Shown one piece after another: positions 1 to 13,602 of a stretch of 64,000 bases of DNA. The translations under genes and the position numbers were made by a program. The notes beneath the pieces were generated by a model. That model had not been told where the DNA came from, ran no database searches, and worked only from the letters and a program-made list of their open reading frames with translations. Source of the stretch: Fistularia commersonii (Eukaryota > Chordata > Actinopteri > Syngnathiformes > Fistulariidae); assembly GCA_037954325.1 (NCBI GenBank), contig JBBMNZ010000026.1, positions 8,212,501 through 8,276,500 of the forward strand. Direction: 5' to 3'. How positions within the stretch are numbered: the stretch's first letter is position 1; each line of letters starts with the position of its first letter.

Positions 1-2964
1 TTCAAACACGCAGGATATGTCGTGAATGTGTTTAGTATAATGTTCAAATGTGTGAAATTGGATTTGGCTCAAAAAGAGCGCAGAGGTAGCAACAGAACAT
101 TTTAAAAAGCTGCAATTGGCCTACACATATTATAATTTCAATCAGCGTACTGCGTAGGGACAAGAACAAATATCTAGGCAAAGCCCTGGATTAAATCTAA
201 GATGTAAATCAAGTATTCAAAGTCTTAAGCCAGGTTCTCACATTCGGTGGCTGCATCATATCACTGCTGAAATTTTTACTTTTGTGGCGACCATAAAGGG
301 GGCAACTCAATCACTAACTGCCAGAACCATTGCATATTACCTGAAAGTTTGGTTTTCTAATTAAGTTATAGCACACAAGGGAATGCTGGGCATGGGGGAC
401 CAGACTGATGTTTCATAATTTGATTTCATGTTTTAAACCTTACCTACATGTCAGAGTAAAGCTATGAACATTAGTATTGCAACGGCTCCCTCTCATCTCT
501 TGCAACTAAGTGATGGGACATCTACGATAATGTATCATTTTAGCAGGTTTTACCAATTTAATAGCAGAAGGCAGGAGCCCCACACCCAACTGATTTGAAT
601 TTCGCAGCTGACTGATAGTCACATTATGATTTTAAACCTTAGAAAGCTTTGTCTTACCTATTAAAATCATTCTGCTTAATAAGCTGTCCACTCTCCTTAT
701 CAACTTGTTAAATTCATCCAGTTTTAGGGTTCTTAGTCTTTTATTCATAGAACATTTTTTGCTGAAGTACCCGTAACTTCATTTTTGAGGTGACTTGCAG
801 TCAGGATGATGGATGACAAACACCACTCGCAAAGAGTGCGTTTTGCAGTTTTGTTGTATTTAGCATACCATTTACTGGTACTATAACTTGTAGATTTTCC
901 TCTTCAAGTTGCTTTCTTTAGCATTGCAGACCGACTGTCGGGTGTCCTCATCCGGTCCTTCCGAACCTTTTCTCTTTCATTTCTCCAAAACAGGTTATTC
1001 TGGTCACTGCTAGGGTTTAAAGATGCAGTATCCAAATAAATCAGATTTATCATATAAAATCTAGATCCACATCATTTGATCAGCCCTAGCTGTCAAGATG
1101 GACCAAATTATTCTCATCAAAATCGACTTTAGGGGCTAAAGCCAGCTTTCCCCCTTGTTTTCCCTTTGGTCGTATTTCCATAAAACCTGCAACAGCAAAA
1201 AAGTCTGCTCGGCTTCGGTTTCAACGGAGTAATTTTTATGTGTGTTTATCACTTAATTGAGGGAATCATCCAAGCACAAGATTTGATGATTGTCTCCAAA
1301 TGAGAAACAATTCATGGCTCCGTATCTTTCCTTCAGACATATTTCCTGCATTTGACAGCAAAAAACAGAAAACCAATATACATTCAGCCCCTTTCAAATC
1401 ATTGGTGCACAACCCTGCAGTTTTATTCAAAAACAATAAGTGAATTAAAACATGAATGCTCACCAAAGGCTCACAATATTTGTTGGAAACTCGAGCAATA
1501 GAACATACAAATAAATAGCATTGGTATGCTTATATGTTTATGTTTTTTGGTGTTGAGTCATCTAGTGAAATTGAAAACAAAACATAAGACTTCTTTAGTT
1601 CTACATGCATTAGCTGTCATGAACATCACTCTAGTCAGCATCTACATTCTTTTGTTTTCAGAAAATAATTGTAGATAAATTATGAGATCAAAAATGCAAT
1701 TAACGCATGAGAAATTATCAACTAACATAAGTAAAATTGGAATATGGATTTTTGATTTTGCTTTTTATATTTTTTCAATAAGGAAAGCATTACCAAATGA
1801 TTACGTTGATTTTTTTTTCACAACTGTAGTACATATTAGCATTATTCTGTTATTTTGGACGGATGTGTTTTGATCACTCTACTTCCTTTGTTATTTGTCT
1901 TCTTCTATCAGAGAAATAAAGATCACCTTAACACACAATTTGCACCCACAAGTAATGCATTACCCATTACTTACATGCACATATCTTAGGAGCAGCACAT
2001 TTGCTTTGCAAGCTATTGCAGTGATCATCCAAACACATGTAGTGGGTAATTTGCAGCATCAATAAAGTGTATCATAGCTTACAAAGGACTTACCATCCAC
2101 GGCAAAATCCTATTTCAAATCCACTTTACGAGGCTCATACAACAAGAAGTGATTGTATCCAGTTGACACTATTTTGTTGTGTTCAAGAACTAGGAAATCT
2201 CGTGTTTTTTGGATTTCTTTGACACATCAACCAAACTTTAATACTTTAATAGGTACTTACTGTATAATTGGTATGTTATTAAAAACAAAGAATAGGAAGT
2301 ATTAGAGACCATTATCAACTGTTATTTTCATCCCCTTCAAAAAGGCAAATTCTGAAAAACATAAATTACAAAGTGCTTATTTATTGAAATGACCGTACAT
2401 GCACACAAACAAACACACACACACTCAAACACAAACCCCACATCACCTGTGCCTTAATGTCGTATTTTCTTAATTTTGATATGAATGCTCATTTAGATTT
2501 ATTAGTTGCAAAGAATTTACTTTGGTCTTAACTGCATGTGTTAACACTATACATTATATTTAGAGAACATTTGAGGTTTCATCGTTCAAATAAAACTACT
2601 GAAGATCTATTATCTCAAAGAAAGAAAAAAGCTATAAAAGCTAAAAGAATAACCTTTGTTAAGAGCATGCTCGACAAAGGAAAGGGAGTTCAGCAATTCT
2701 TTTCACTACTAGACCTACCATCATTTTGCTGAACTTGTCCTTTCACAAGTGATGTACTTCCTGTCAGCGATCTAACATTTAATCATCTTTCAAGGTCATT
2801 ATTTGTGCTGGAAAACCTGCTACATCACACAAGATGGAAATGTGTAAAAGGGACAGATGTTATAAATAATTAATTTAGGTAACCCAAATGCCTAAATTAC
2901 TATTTATAGATTGATTTTCATAAATGAAACAAAAAAAAAAAAAAAAAACTGAAGTTGAACTTAC
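1..2964 (-). other. edil3: edil3 intron after the RGD exon (partial, runs off the left edge)
   Basis: No EGF-type exon (C-x-C followed by a Gly-aromatic pair) is visible on the minus strand, so the third EGF exon lies beyond position 1. The stretch is AT-rich unique-looking sequence with a short CA-rich run near 2401-2435 and an A run at 2930-2948 just downstream of the donor. I see no recognisable mobile element. Open frames of 60-114 codons here are chance frames or shadows of the exon. Confidence 0.75.
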
Positions 2965-3093
2965 TGTGTTGGCAGTGAACGCCACTGAAGCCTGGAGGAC
3001 ACTTGCACATGTAACCAATGAAAGTGTCACCTCTGTAGGTTTCACTGATCTCACAGGTTCCTCTGTTGTGGCAAGGGTTTGGATGGCAAGGAC
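2965..3093 (-). CDS. edil3: edil3 exon for the second EGF-like domain, with RGD
   Basis: The exon is 129 nt, phase 1 to phase 1, bounded by TACGCAG|GT (acceptor, 3095-3094) and CACA|GTAAGT (donor, 2964-2963). The acceptor has a nearly pure T tract upstream, seen as the A-rich run at 3101-3116. It encodes GPCHPNPCHNRGTC, then EISETYRGDTFIGYM, then CKCPPGFSGVHCQH. Six cysteines fall in the EGF order C-x4-C-x5-C-x15-C-x-C-x8-C. The RGD sits in the long loop between cysteines 3 and 4, as in mammalian DEL-1, where it binds alpha-v integrins. NRG replaces the usual NGG before Cys3. The exon differs from human at only a handful of residues. The overlapping plus-strand frame (2924-3211) and the minus-strand frame read through the splice sites are shadows. 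Confidence 0.95.
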
Positions 3094-5677
3094 CTGCGTA
3101 GAAAAAAAAAAAAGAAAAAGCATAATTGTTGAGGATTCCGTTTGGGATGAATATATAATGATAAGAGTACGAGACACTGGAAAAGAACCCCGTCTAAACT
3201 TCAATTTATGAGCATACAATGTTGTACAAAATTAAACCAGGCAGATATTGTACATACAACAATAGTGCCTACTTAATATGTTGTCAGATCGCCATTAACT
3301 CACCATAGAACTGTAAACTGTATAAGAGATTGCATTAAAAAGTTTAAGAGAGTGATTTACCCCAAGCAGAGCATTGAGGGACAGTATGTTAAAAAAAAAA
3401 TGGTTTGACAGGCAAAACTGAGGATGACAGGAGAGCAAGAGTGGCTGAGTTTCAGTGAACGCTGCTAGTCTCTGTGCTCTCAGGGCATCCTGAGGCACTG
3501 TCTAGAAGTCATTGAATATGTCCCCTCCAGGAAGGGAAGGCTCCATTACTGGGCCTTGCAGCAAGGTAGAGCAAGACTTAACATCGACACACATCCGAGC
3601 ACACTTGCACAACCGCGCACAAAATAACTCAAGGAGGACGTGCTTGGATGAATACTAAGTACGAAAACTGAATAGAAACATTTAACGAAGTTAAACTATG
3701 GGTTTATTGTTTTTGTCATCAGTCCAAGTATAATTATTACAAGTTATCCTTGTACTAGAAACAACACCGTTCTTTGAAATGCATTTTAATAGGAAATCTG
3801 GGAAATGGCTCTCAAGTTCTCGGGGTCCGATACAAAGGAATTAAAGAGGCTAATTTAAGACAAAACAAAGAAAAACCATGTGAATATGTAATCATTTCAT
3901 CCCACCTGCTCATCCATCCTCCCATACTGGGTCAGACAGAGGAAGAGGTGCTGAAATATTCAGCTACAATCACACGCACATTCCCCCCTTTAATGCAAGC
4001 GGATATAAAGGATTCTGAAATAATTATTTTCAGCATATTGAGCTAAACAGCTCTATAGTTTGCATGGGGGTGCTATGCTTAAATTTGTCTATTAATCCTA
4101 CGAATCATTGTCAACATTTTTTTTCACCAACATTTTGCAAATTTAAGACAGAGTGAACTTGGGATCTTTCTGAGTTTGAAAATAAATCCAATATGGTCAT
4201 TAAAAGGAGTCAAATAATTTGATTTTACATTGAGCAGACTTTTGTATTTCAATGAAGCACTAGTAACTTGTTAGCAGAGAGCAAACATTATTTGATTACT
4301 TATATCTGTCTGTCACAACCTGTGTGTAAATGGAAATGCAGTTTCCTGAACTTTGTCAATGAAAGTCTGTAGCTATAGTACATTTTTTATCTCTTGTTCC
4401 CTGTACAATTTACCATAATCAACTTGATTATAAAATCTACAACAACAGTAATTCCTTTCAGACGGTTTCAAATTCAAGTTCTGGTACCCACTGTGACTAC
4501 TAATTCACTTTAAAGTTGAATTTTCAAAGGAATACTGCAATTTGCCATTGCACTGCCATTTAACTGTTTTTTTGAAATGACTATCTGTATATTTTTATTT
4601 TCAAAGCCAATGACCATGAATGATTTATCATAAAGCTTTGTGTCATGGTTGCGTATCATACAAAAACTTTAACATATAGAAATAGGTACAGTTTATGGTT
4701 GCCTAAAAAGCAAATAGTGCATTGTTTCCATATATATATTTATGTCCCTTTTTCTATCTGTCAAATTGTGGCAACCAAAGCTGAGAAATGTTTATAATAA
4801 ATTACATTTGTGACTGTGGGCATGTCCATATTTTAAGAGCAATTCTTGGGAAACAGGTAAATAACTTATTTCAGCTTTGTTCGTGCACACAAAATAAATC
4901 TCAACTAAGAAATGTATTGGCTGCCAAAATGTTATTGTCTTACACAATTGCAGTGTATTCTTTTTCATTTTTTTTGTCTTATTATTTTGAAACAATTTTT
5001 GGTGACTTACTGTTGATTGTCTTTGCAAACCAATAGAGTTTGATTTAACTGACCGCTGTGGCGGCTCCACAACTCCATCCTGTTGGTCTAGTACAATGTT
5101 TCTCTTTGTTGCAGATCTTTAGCCCGCTTGATCAGAAGCAATCAACTTGACTTGGGAGACCTGGCGGGTGTGAACTTTTTTTTTTCCCCATCTACCCTGT
5201 TTAGAAACCAGTTATTTTCTTCACTGCCAGTGCTACTTTTCTCTTTGTTTGGCCATCACCCCCCTCCTTTTTTTCAAATGTGCTACATTTCAAGGGTTCC
5301 ATTTCCACACACTTGCACCTATAAGTGATTCTCACTTTTACCCTTCATTGTAATTACTCATATAGGCTTTGGTGAATGAATTTCAGTTAAATTTCAACTC
5401 AGTCAACGGGGCTTCTCTCGTTCCTTTGTTATAGCCTTTGTGCCATTCTGAACACTCTTCTCTGTCTGGTGAGAGGCAGAAAGTTGTTTGAAATGGTATA
5501 ACTGACTACCTACAATGGAATAATTTTGGTCAATTGTTGAGATAACAGAAAGTCTATAAATAAACACAACTCAAATTTCCTTTCAACCAAAGAGATCCGT
5601 ATAAGCTTTGTTTCAAGTAAATACAGTGAAATGCAGATGATCCGTATGTATTAAAAATGAAAATAATTAAATAGGTA

Positions 5678-5699
5678 TATATATATATATATATATATA
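5678..5699. repeat. (TA)n microsatellite
   Basis: About eleven uninterrupted TA units in AT-rich intron. Self-complementary and probably length-polymorphic. Confidence 0.9.
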
Positions 5700-7565
5700 G
5701 TCATTAGATGAGACACTTAGTATTCCAATTCGAATTTTGAAATGCATTTAGTTTTGCAAATGTTTCCTTGAGAAATTATACCTAACAAAATGATCCAATT
5801 ACACAAGACTGTACTGTTATATTTTTCGGAGCTCTGAATCATTTCAACATGCCCAAATCTATCAACATTTTCTACAATAAATAGCCTTTGATTGTTAAGC
5901 ATGCTTTTAATTGAAAATCAAGGGTGTTTTTGTTGTGCAATGTCATGGGGTCCTACTTTACAGTGCTGGATCTGCATTTGCATACACAAATTTACCAACA
6001 TTCATATTCATAACTACACAGCATACGCTATCTTGCAGTGTCAGCCTATACAATACCTCATTCATCATTTACATTGTTTCTTCTTCACTATTTGGTAGAA
6101 CAATTAGGAGAATTTGTACCCACTACTGAATTCATGCTCTGGGAGTTTAGAAAACAAAACAAGTTTTTAAGTGATTACTAATGAATCGATGGTCCCACTT
6201 CTGTAATAATTCTCCACTGAATTCCCTGTCTTCAGCCAGGTATATGGTAGAGCCATATACAGTATTTATTCACTAGCAATTACTATTGCTTGTTGCCACA
6301 TTGCTTTATCCTACTACCTCTCCTGTGAATATGCACCATAAGGCCAAATGCAAATGACAAAACCTTGATGCAGGGTTATTGGTTTCATAACTCAAGGAGA
6401 TGCCAATACCTGTCTCATCTTTTAAACATCGAATTGAACAACTGCACCGTCGCTGTCAAAACTTTGTAAATAGAGATTGGATGAGAAAAGTTTGGAAGTC
6501 ACTTGACAAATGGATGCAAATATGGACAAAGCTGAGGACATTTCAGACATTAAACTAGTAACTGATAACTTATGGTCAGCAAAAGGCATTTCGTTACCTA
6601 TCTGAAGATCCCATATAACCAAAGTGACTTTATCATTGGGTGTCGTTATTCAAAATTTACTGCTGATTGAATTTCTGTTTGAGACAATTTATACTCATAA
6701 CTTGCTGCTGACAGCCAAACTGGCTCTTAAGCTCTTAATCTATAAATGACAGGATACAATCAGAAATCAGCGCATATGAAATATAAAACTGGATTATCAT
6801 GAACAGAAAATTGGTTGAGTAGATAGGTAAAGCCTTGAATCTTATATTGCATCAGCTGTTCAATCAGTTAAGATTTTCTCAAATCTAGAAAACACATTTG
6901 ATAAAATTAGTCAGTAAAGACAATTTAAAAAAGAAGGTCGTAAGTGTTCTCTCTTTGGAATTGGTAGCCTTTTGGATAGAAATTCTGGTAATTGTGGTAT
7001 AAATTGAGGTAATCTTATCAAAGTCAAGCCATTTCAAAGCCTTGGCCAGTATCAGTAATAATGAAAGCACCCGCTAATCAGTTGCAGAGAGGAACCTATA
7101 ATAGCTTTCAGAGAGGCCTTGCTTTGAGAGCTGGTGGGGTGACAGTTTTCAGGGCTGTTTTGACGTGACAATCTATAGTTGCACCAAGGTATACTGACAG
7201 CCTCCGTAATGGAGAGTGCATAAAGCAGAAAAAAGCATGGAGGGAGGCAGCAAGGGGAGAGTGAGAGGCGGGAGAAAGTCTTAAAGAAAATGCCCTGAAT
7301 GACAGTTATATTTGAGAGTAAAATCTTGGTTACTTTTCCCACACAAAATGACCGTGACATTTCAGAGCAAATTTGTAAATGGATGATTTATAGATATAAC
7401 GTCATGGAGCTGGATGATAATTTTTAAACAATCATACTTTAAGGTGATAAAACGGTCATCGGGAATTAAACGATCCCATTAGAAGAATAAGACGACGTTG
7501 ATGTTCCTTAACTGGCCAGCAGTGGCCAACATCCTTGTTTCAAAACATAACAGAGACTAATAAAA

Positions 7566-7640
7566 GGGTGTGTGTGGGTGTGGGTGTGGGTGTGGGTGTG
7601 GGTGTGGGTGTGGGTGTGGGTGTGGGTGTGGGTGTGGGTG
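7566..7640 (+). repeat. (GGGTGT)n hexamer minisatellite
   Basis: About twelve GGG runs occur, eleven of them in perfect GGGTGT register, flanked by GTGTGTG on both sides. Every GGG is separated by a three-base TGT loop, which fits the G3N1-7 quadruplex pattern. The G-rich strand is the plus strand, that is the template strand of edil3. Confidence 0.95.
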
Positions 7641-8390
7641 CGTGTGTGTATGAAAGAAAAGAGACTTAACTTTACACCTCAACTTTTCCAAGGATTACAA
7701 AAGTAAGATTGTCAAACTCAAATGTCAAACTCAAGTTTTCAATCTGACAAATCAAAGGGCACCTACATACTTGCTCTGGCTTCTTATTAAATAATTTATG
7801 GAACAGCAGCATGGGTTTAGAAGGTAATGTGCTGATGCTTACAAAAAAATATTAATAGACACGATCATTTACATTAGCACGCAGACTCACAAATGTGCAC
7901 CAACACGGCATGTTATATAAGACAATTATGCAACAGAGACAGGATACTAAATACATTAGTACTCTAAAAACATGGGGTGTATTTACATAGAGACTTTTGA
8001 CTGGACCTGTTCTCCAATGAAGATGCAGAAAACAGCAAAGCAAAAATAAAAGGTACAAGTTACATCTTGTCTAGAAAGACCTAGCGCCCCATTACTGTTA
8101 TTTCACCTTGTCTTTGTAATATATGGCTTAACTTCTTACTCCCTCTTTGTCTTTCTTATTCACTGCTCAAACATGCTTCATAGCTCAACGTGTGTATAAG
8201 GTTTCACACAGAGAAAATGTCAGATGCAAATTCCCTCTGTGATGGAAGTCAGTCAAGGGACCATTCAGGGCATCTCAGAGCATCTCAATCTATATTGATA
8301 AAAATACTATGACAAAACATTTTCTTTCATTTCAAAACTTAGCTGCACCTTTAGTCAATAAGAAAAAATAGCATTTGTAAGCTCATTGCC

Positions 8391-8483
8391 TTAACCCTCT
8401 CCAGGCAGATGTTGCAGATTTGCGACAGCCAAATGCTACTTAGCTAATTACGCCACAACTTAATTTGAACCTGAGAGGGTTAA
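8391..8483. mobile_element. piggyBac-type MITE, 93 bp
   Basis: The element is flanked by TTAA at 8391-8394 and 8480-8483. Inside are inverted ends CCCTCTCCAGG on the left and CCTGAGAGGG on the right, complementary apart from one extra C. TTAA target duplication with CCC-type ends is the signature of piggyBac transposons. The interior of about 65 bp codes for nothing, so it must have moved using a transposase made elsewhere. Confidence 0.7.
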
Positions 8484-8554
8484 GAAGAGTAGCACATTAC
8501 TCTTAACAACTACATTTGCAATCAAAATACTAAAAATAATGAATTGGCATTCAT

Positions 8555-8822
8555 TCATTAACTATACTGCTTATCTTGCTATCAGAGTTGCACGGAGGCT
8601 TGTGCCTATTTTAGCTGGCACCTGCCAAGAGGTAAGGGTCCACCCTGTATCGGTTGCCAGTCAGTTACATGGCCACAAATAGAGACAAACTATATAATTG
8701 CTGATGCTCTCATTCACACTCCTGGGCAACCCAGGGTCTCAGATGGACCTACTGCATGTTTCGAGACTGTGTGAAGAAACCGAAGAACTCAGAGAAAGCA
8801 CAAGCAGACAGGGGGAGGACCC
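8555..8822 (-). mobile_element. tRNA-headed SINE, degraded copy
   Basis: Read on the minus strand this resembles the SINE at 20735-21000: a CCGGTTTCTTCACACAGT-like part, CCCAGG, a CATTTGTGGCCATGTAACTG block, then GATAAGCAGTATAG near the end. Many substitutions and a poor 5' head indicate an old insertion. Confidence 0.5.
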
Positions 8823-11800
8823 ATTTACAATGCTGTAAGAAAAAACTACAGAATACAAAAACATATAAATGTAAATACTTTTATGGTATTACATTTTTGT
8901 CTGTAGACCTTCTGCTTCATTAATTCACTGTTCACTGAAAACACCGTAGTACATTCTGTAAATGTTTCTTTAGGAGCATGATGGAGGCAGCAGGAATGAC
9001 TGGACACACAAATAAGAATCAAAGTGAACTGACATGAAAGCATTTTTTTTTTCCACAAAGGGCAGGGTAGTGGACATTGTGCATCTTGTGAGGAAACCTC
9101 ATCAGGGTGTCAGTCGATGCTCTCTTCACTCTATGTGTAACTTGTGTGATGGGTGTCTATGTGATGCATGCCTGCAGGCAAACGTTGGCAGCTTTCTTGT
9201 GTGAATGTCAGCTGCTGCTCTACTGCACAAGCCATTGCCTGCTCTGTGATTGATGTGAGCCTGTATTGTGTCCAGCAAGAATGCTGTGATTTCTTTTCTG
9301 GCTGCAAAGAAGATCCAATCAATCAGCTCTGAAAAACCTGTCCAGCGGTTAAACACAGGAAAGCATCCCTTGTTTCCTTTTAGATCCATCACAAAGACAT
9401 GGCATTTCCCGAGTTAAGACTACAAAAGTGCTCCTACATCTTTACAGACAGCCATCACAAATATAAGCTTGTTCGAAATGTTTGAACCATGCTCATACTA
9501 CAATACTATACTCTTGAACTCACAACAAACACCTATACTATACTCTGGGAGCAGAAAAGGTTGAGGTATTAAAAGTGACTTGAACTGTTGAAAGAAGTGT
9601 AATTACAGTAGTGAGCTTCCGGTTCTCATTCGGTTTTTCCGTTATCAACTCTGAAGGGAAAAAAACAACACTAAAAAATGTCAACAGTACTATTAAAGCC
9701 TTCTCAGTGAGTGTTTTTGCCCTTGTGCTCATTTACTCGATGTGTTTGGAATTATTAGAAGGGTCATGAGGAGGTCAGTTGAAGCATTACTGACTGGATT
9801 GCCATTCCTTGATACAGATTTCTACTGATCCCGCTGAGGAGGGTCAAGTTATGGAGCCAGATGATACCTCTCTAATCTCTTGAGAGCCACAAACAAGCAT
9901 CAGCACATAACCTATTCCAAAGATGGCTCCACTAAAAGAACACATCACTTACACCAACCTTTTCTTACACCAGTCTTTTTTTTCTTTTTTCATGTGAACG
10001 TGAAATGCAACCCTTCAAGTGAAACCATCATTCGTAAATTCCAGGTCAATTTTTTTCCGCCGTTTTCATAATTCAGAGTTAAAACTGACAAACCAGCCCA
10101 TCAACCACCTTGTTGCACTTTTGTAAAAGGTTGAAATGGCATACTTCTCAAGCTTTGCGAGTGTGAAATTTACATTGAAACTCTTCAGCTTTGAATGTGC
10201 AGTCAGCCACATCACAGAGAAATCTGACATGGCCTAATTGTGTCAAATCTATTTTAACCCAGCCTTTTAATACATGATGCCTGCAGTGGTTCACAGGCTC
10301 ATGGTCACTGCACCCATCCTTCACCTCCAGTGATGAAAGTTGGCAGTGTACTACCAATATTACACTAATGCTCTGTGCCCAAGCTGCTATATGGCGTTGC
10401 TTTTAGTGAGTCCTTTGACTCCAAGCCTCAAGTACCATTTTTGTCCATTAGGATTTGACAAAGCAAGATGAATGCATCAAGACCAAAAAAAAAAAAAAGT
10501 TGCATCAAAACAAATTGTTTTCAAATATGCCAAACACATATACAAAATAAAGAGGTCACTTTCAAGATCCACACCCTTCTTGGCAAACTCAGAGAGGCAG
10601 ATATGGAGACTGCTCTGACGGAGACTAAATGCCAGGCAAATGTCACAGGGGCGCCCTTGCCACCTTAACACCTCATAAAGGTTTTTTTTTTCTCTACTGA
10701 TTCTAATGGTATTACCGAACCTAATTGGTACATAAGAGCACCAATTACTCCGTATGATTAAAGGAACTAAATTAATCCGACACAGCCAGCTTGAACAGGC
10801 TTGGTGGAGGTCTACCGTATTATGGTAACAAATGAATTCTACATCGACTGATTTATTTGGAGGAGTACATACAATGTAAACATGTGAAAACAAAATTCAT
10901 ATAGCCAACAGTTTGTTGTTTATTCACTCAGTACTAATGATTCTTATTTGAATTCAATAAGTTATTTCCACTTGAGGTACATATGTACAAATGTCGAGCT
11001 CTACTTTTGCTAAAAGGTCACCAGCTACTCACTGACTTCATTTGTACATTTATGTTCTTCTTCTTATGGTATGTTTTTCATTGTACCAAGAATCGTAGGA
11101 ATTCCCATTTTTATTCGAAAGTAAAAGTTAACAAATGCAGCTGTTCAGCTCCTCACAATAAAATTTCATTTATCATGGGAAATATGTCCATGTAACAATT
11201 TGGAGGACTATATGACAGTTGTGGTCTCCAGAAAACACATTTTTTTATGGTTGTTGAGGCAGAGGTAAAAGGTTTCTTTATTATGCTTGAGGATCTTTGA
11301 TGTTTTACTAATATTAGTTTTCCAGATATGTGTGATGTTTAATGTATGAATAAACCCATAACTCAATACGAGATTTAAATTTTAGATAAATAAATATTTA
11401 ATGAATACAAATACTCTATTGAAATTATATCTCATTTTATATAATTGCATCACAATTGATTTACAGCTATAAAGAAAGGATTCTAACTTTCCTTGCATGG
11501 ATAAATACAGGTAACGTGTTTCACTGTATAATCCTTTTATGACAACAATCAGCAGACTGTGCACATTTCCTCCTCCACCTGGACGACGGTCTAGAGAGAG
11601 GATGTTCTTTGTCTAAACTGCACAACCATCACAATATCAATAAAATATTCTCCAGAAAGAGGTACACACAAATGATAAATGAAGACGAGTTTGTCTTTAA
11701 TATGGGGCAACAATATGTAGATCTGCTGACAGCAAAATAACAGCAGATGACAGGAATGACAAGCTGTATTCAAATGTGCAGCTTTGCACAACTCCCTGTC

Positions 11801-12289
11801 CTTTTAGCTGTCCTAGGCCGGTTCCAGGTCAATGGTCACAATTCAAATGTAATCTGAATTGATTTTCAGATGCGAATATAATTCCTCCTCCTGTTTGGCA
11901 AGTATCTGATATGTGTATGGATGGAATAAACATTTGCCTTTTGAAGAGTCATACTTGAAAGATGCAAACTGAAATCCAGTTATGCCAAAGATATGGTGTA
12001 TTATACTACAAATATCAATTTTGACGAGGATGATAGGGTCATAGGGGATAGTCTGTCTGACAGCTTAATCGGCTTAGATGACAATAAATAAAGCACTAAA
12101 GAATTCATTTTTTTACTTATTTTTTTCTCACAATACAATACAGATTACACATCTAAACAATACCTATCTATTTATGAAGGGAAAAGTAAAAAAAAATGAG
12201 AGAGCCCAAAGAGTAGTTTAATTGCATTTTTAGTCAATCAGCTGCTGATTTTTGAAAATGCCTTGCAAAAGTCTTAAGTTACTAATTCC

Positions 12290-13015
12290 TATGGCTCAAC
12301 AAGATAGTGAGGAAAGCCTACTTGGTGGTGAGACTGAACCTGGACCATCTTCAATTTGTGGCAGTGGGGAGGGTGAAGGACAAACTGGGAGCGATCCTGG
12401 ACAATCCTTCCCACCCACCCCCTGCACGACGAGCTGTGGCTGATGGGCAGCTCCTTCAGCCAACGGCTCATCCCACCCCGGTACAGAACTGAATGCTTCA
12501 GATGCTTCTTTGTGCCCACGGCCATCAGACTGTAGAAGAGCAGTCTGGACAGCACACAACTCTGACCAGCCTGAGGTGCAACTGTGTAGCTCCCACAATC
12601 TCCCTATCTTAGCTCATTCACTTCCTCACCCATTCACATGTGATGTCCTAACTCTGCTGTCTTTCTTATCCTTATCCGTCCCAGCCCGCACGCATCCTGC
12701 CAATTTTTGTTTATTTATTTTATTCCTGTCATTGCTATTATCACTCTATTTATACTGTCGTTCAGTTCTGTTTGTATATTTTTCACTTTTACTGTTCCTC
12801 TATGTTGTCCATTATTATCTTTGATGTTGTTGCTGTTGTTGTTTCTGTTGCTCTCTATTTATTCGTGGATGTCTTCCTATCCTCTGTCTTCTGTCTATCA
12901 ATTTATGTCTCTCTTCATATTTATTCGACTTTTTTATTTTTTGATTTTATAACTGTTACGCAGCTGTGACAAAGGAATCTCCCAGATGGCGATCAATAAA
13001 GTACAACTTATCTTA
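12290..13015 (+). mobile_element. LINE 3' end, Rex1/Babar-like, with broken reverse-transcriptase C-terminus
   Basis: From about 12385 the reading gives ILDNPSHP, then in a shifted frame LHDELWLMGSSFSQRLIPPR and TECFRCFFVPTAIRL followed by a stop. This is the conserved tail of many non-LTR polyproteins (normally ..DNP.HPL..., ...SFS.RL..PR..., ...FFVPTAIRLYN). One frameshift near 12420 and an in-frame TAG in place of the Tyr codon show it is dead. A T-rich 3' UTR follows, ending in GCGATCAATAAAGTACAACTTATCTTA, shown here in part, the usual fish LINE terminus with a short TCTTA repeat. The element is 5'-truncated. Confidence 0.65.
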
Positions 13016-13602
13016 CTCTGAAATTTGTTTTTAGATATTCTAAGATAATTGATTGCTGGTTTCTAATTATTCGAAATGAAGTAATTTTCTTCATTTCTGT
13101 TTGTTAAAACCAAAACAACTTAAATACCAAGGCCATGAACATTGCACACTTTGCAATTTACTCTAATGGGTTTCATTCCAGGATACATTATTGTGCTGTA
13201 CATAAATCGAGGTAAAGCTATGATAGACTGATGCAACTCTTAAAGAATACTATGAAGTTAACTTGTTGGGAATGACTTGTAATAATGCAATAAAAAAAAG
13301 TGAAAGAAACAACATTCTGTTCAAAATTAAAGTGAATCAACTCAGACCTATATTCTCAGACGTCAGTCACTCAATTTCAAAGACTGGCTTCATGAAATGT
13401 GCACCCACATGATATTATAATAGCAGCTGATCAGAGGAGGCATGACTATGGAGTGGGCACAGGAATTACTGTTTGGGGTAATGAATGAGAAATAGGACTT
13501 GGCCAAGATTTAAAACTTCCCCTCGCTCTCTCTCTCTCTGAACATACACACAGGCACACATATGAATGGAAATCATGTTATCAGGCATAAAAAATTCCCC
13601 AC

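Larger units (their letters stand above)
3094..13602 (-). other. edil3: edil3 intron between micro-exon and RGD exon, 10.5 kb
   Basis: This is intronic sequence in the edil3 direction. It holds a TA tract at 5678-5699, a GGGTGT hexamer repeat at 7566-7640, a piggyBac-type MITE at 8391-8483, an old SINE at 8555-8822 and a LINE 3' end at 12290-13015, each listed separately. The rest is AT-rich with no exon I can support on either strand. A CT-rich run at 13515-13540 lies just downstream of the micro-exon donor. Confidence 0.8.

Noticed and set aside
7566..7640. Interstitial telomeric repeat
   Set aside because: The unit is GGGTGT, not GGGTTA, with no telomeric variants mixed in.
10477..10893. 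138-codon minus-strand frame
   Set aside because: No domain, no codon-like composition, and it lies wholly inside an edil3 intron. I see nothing to separate it from chance.
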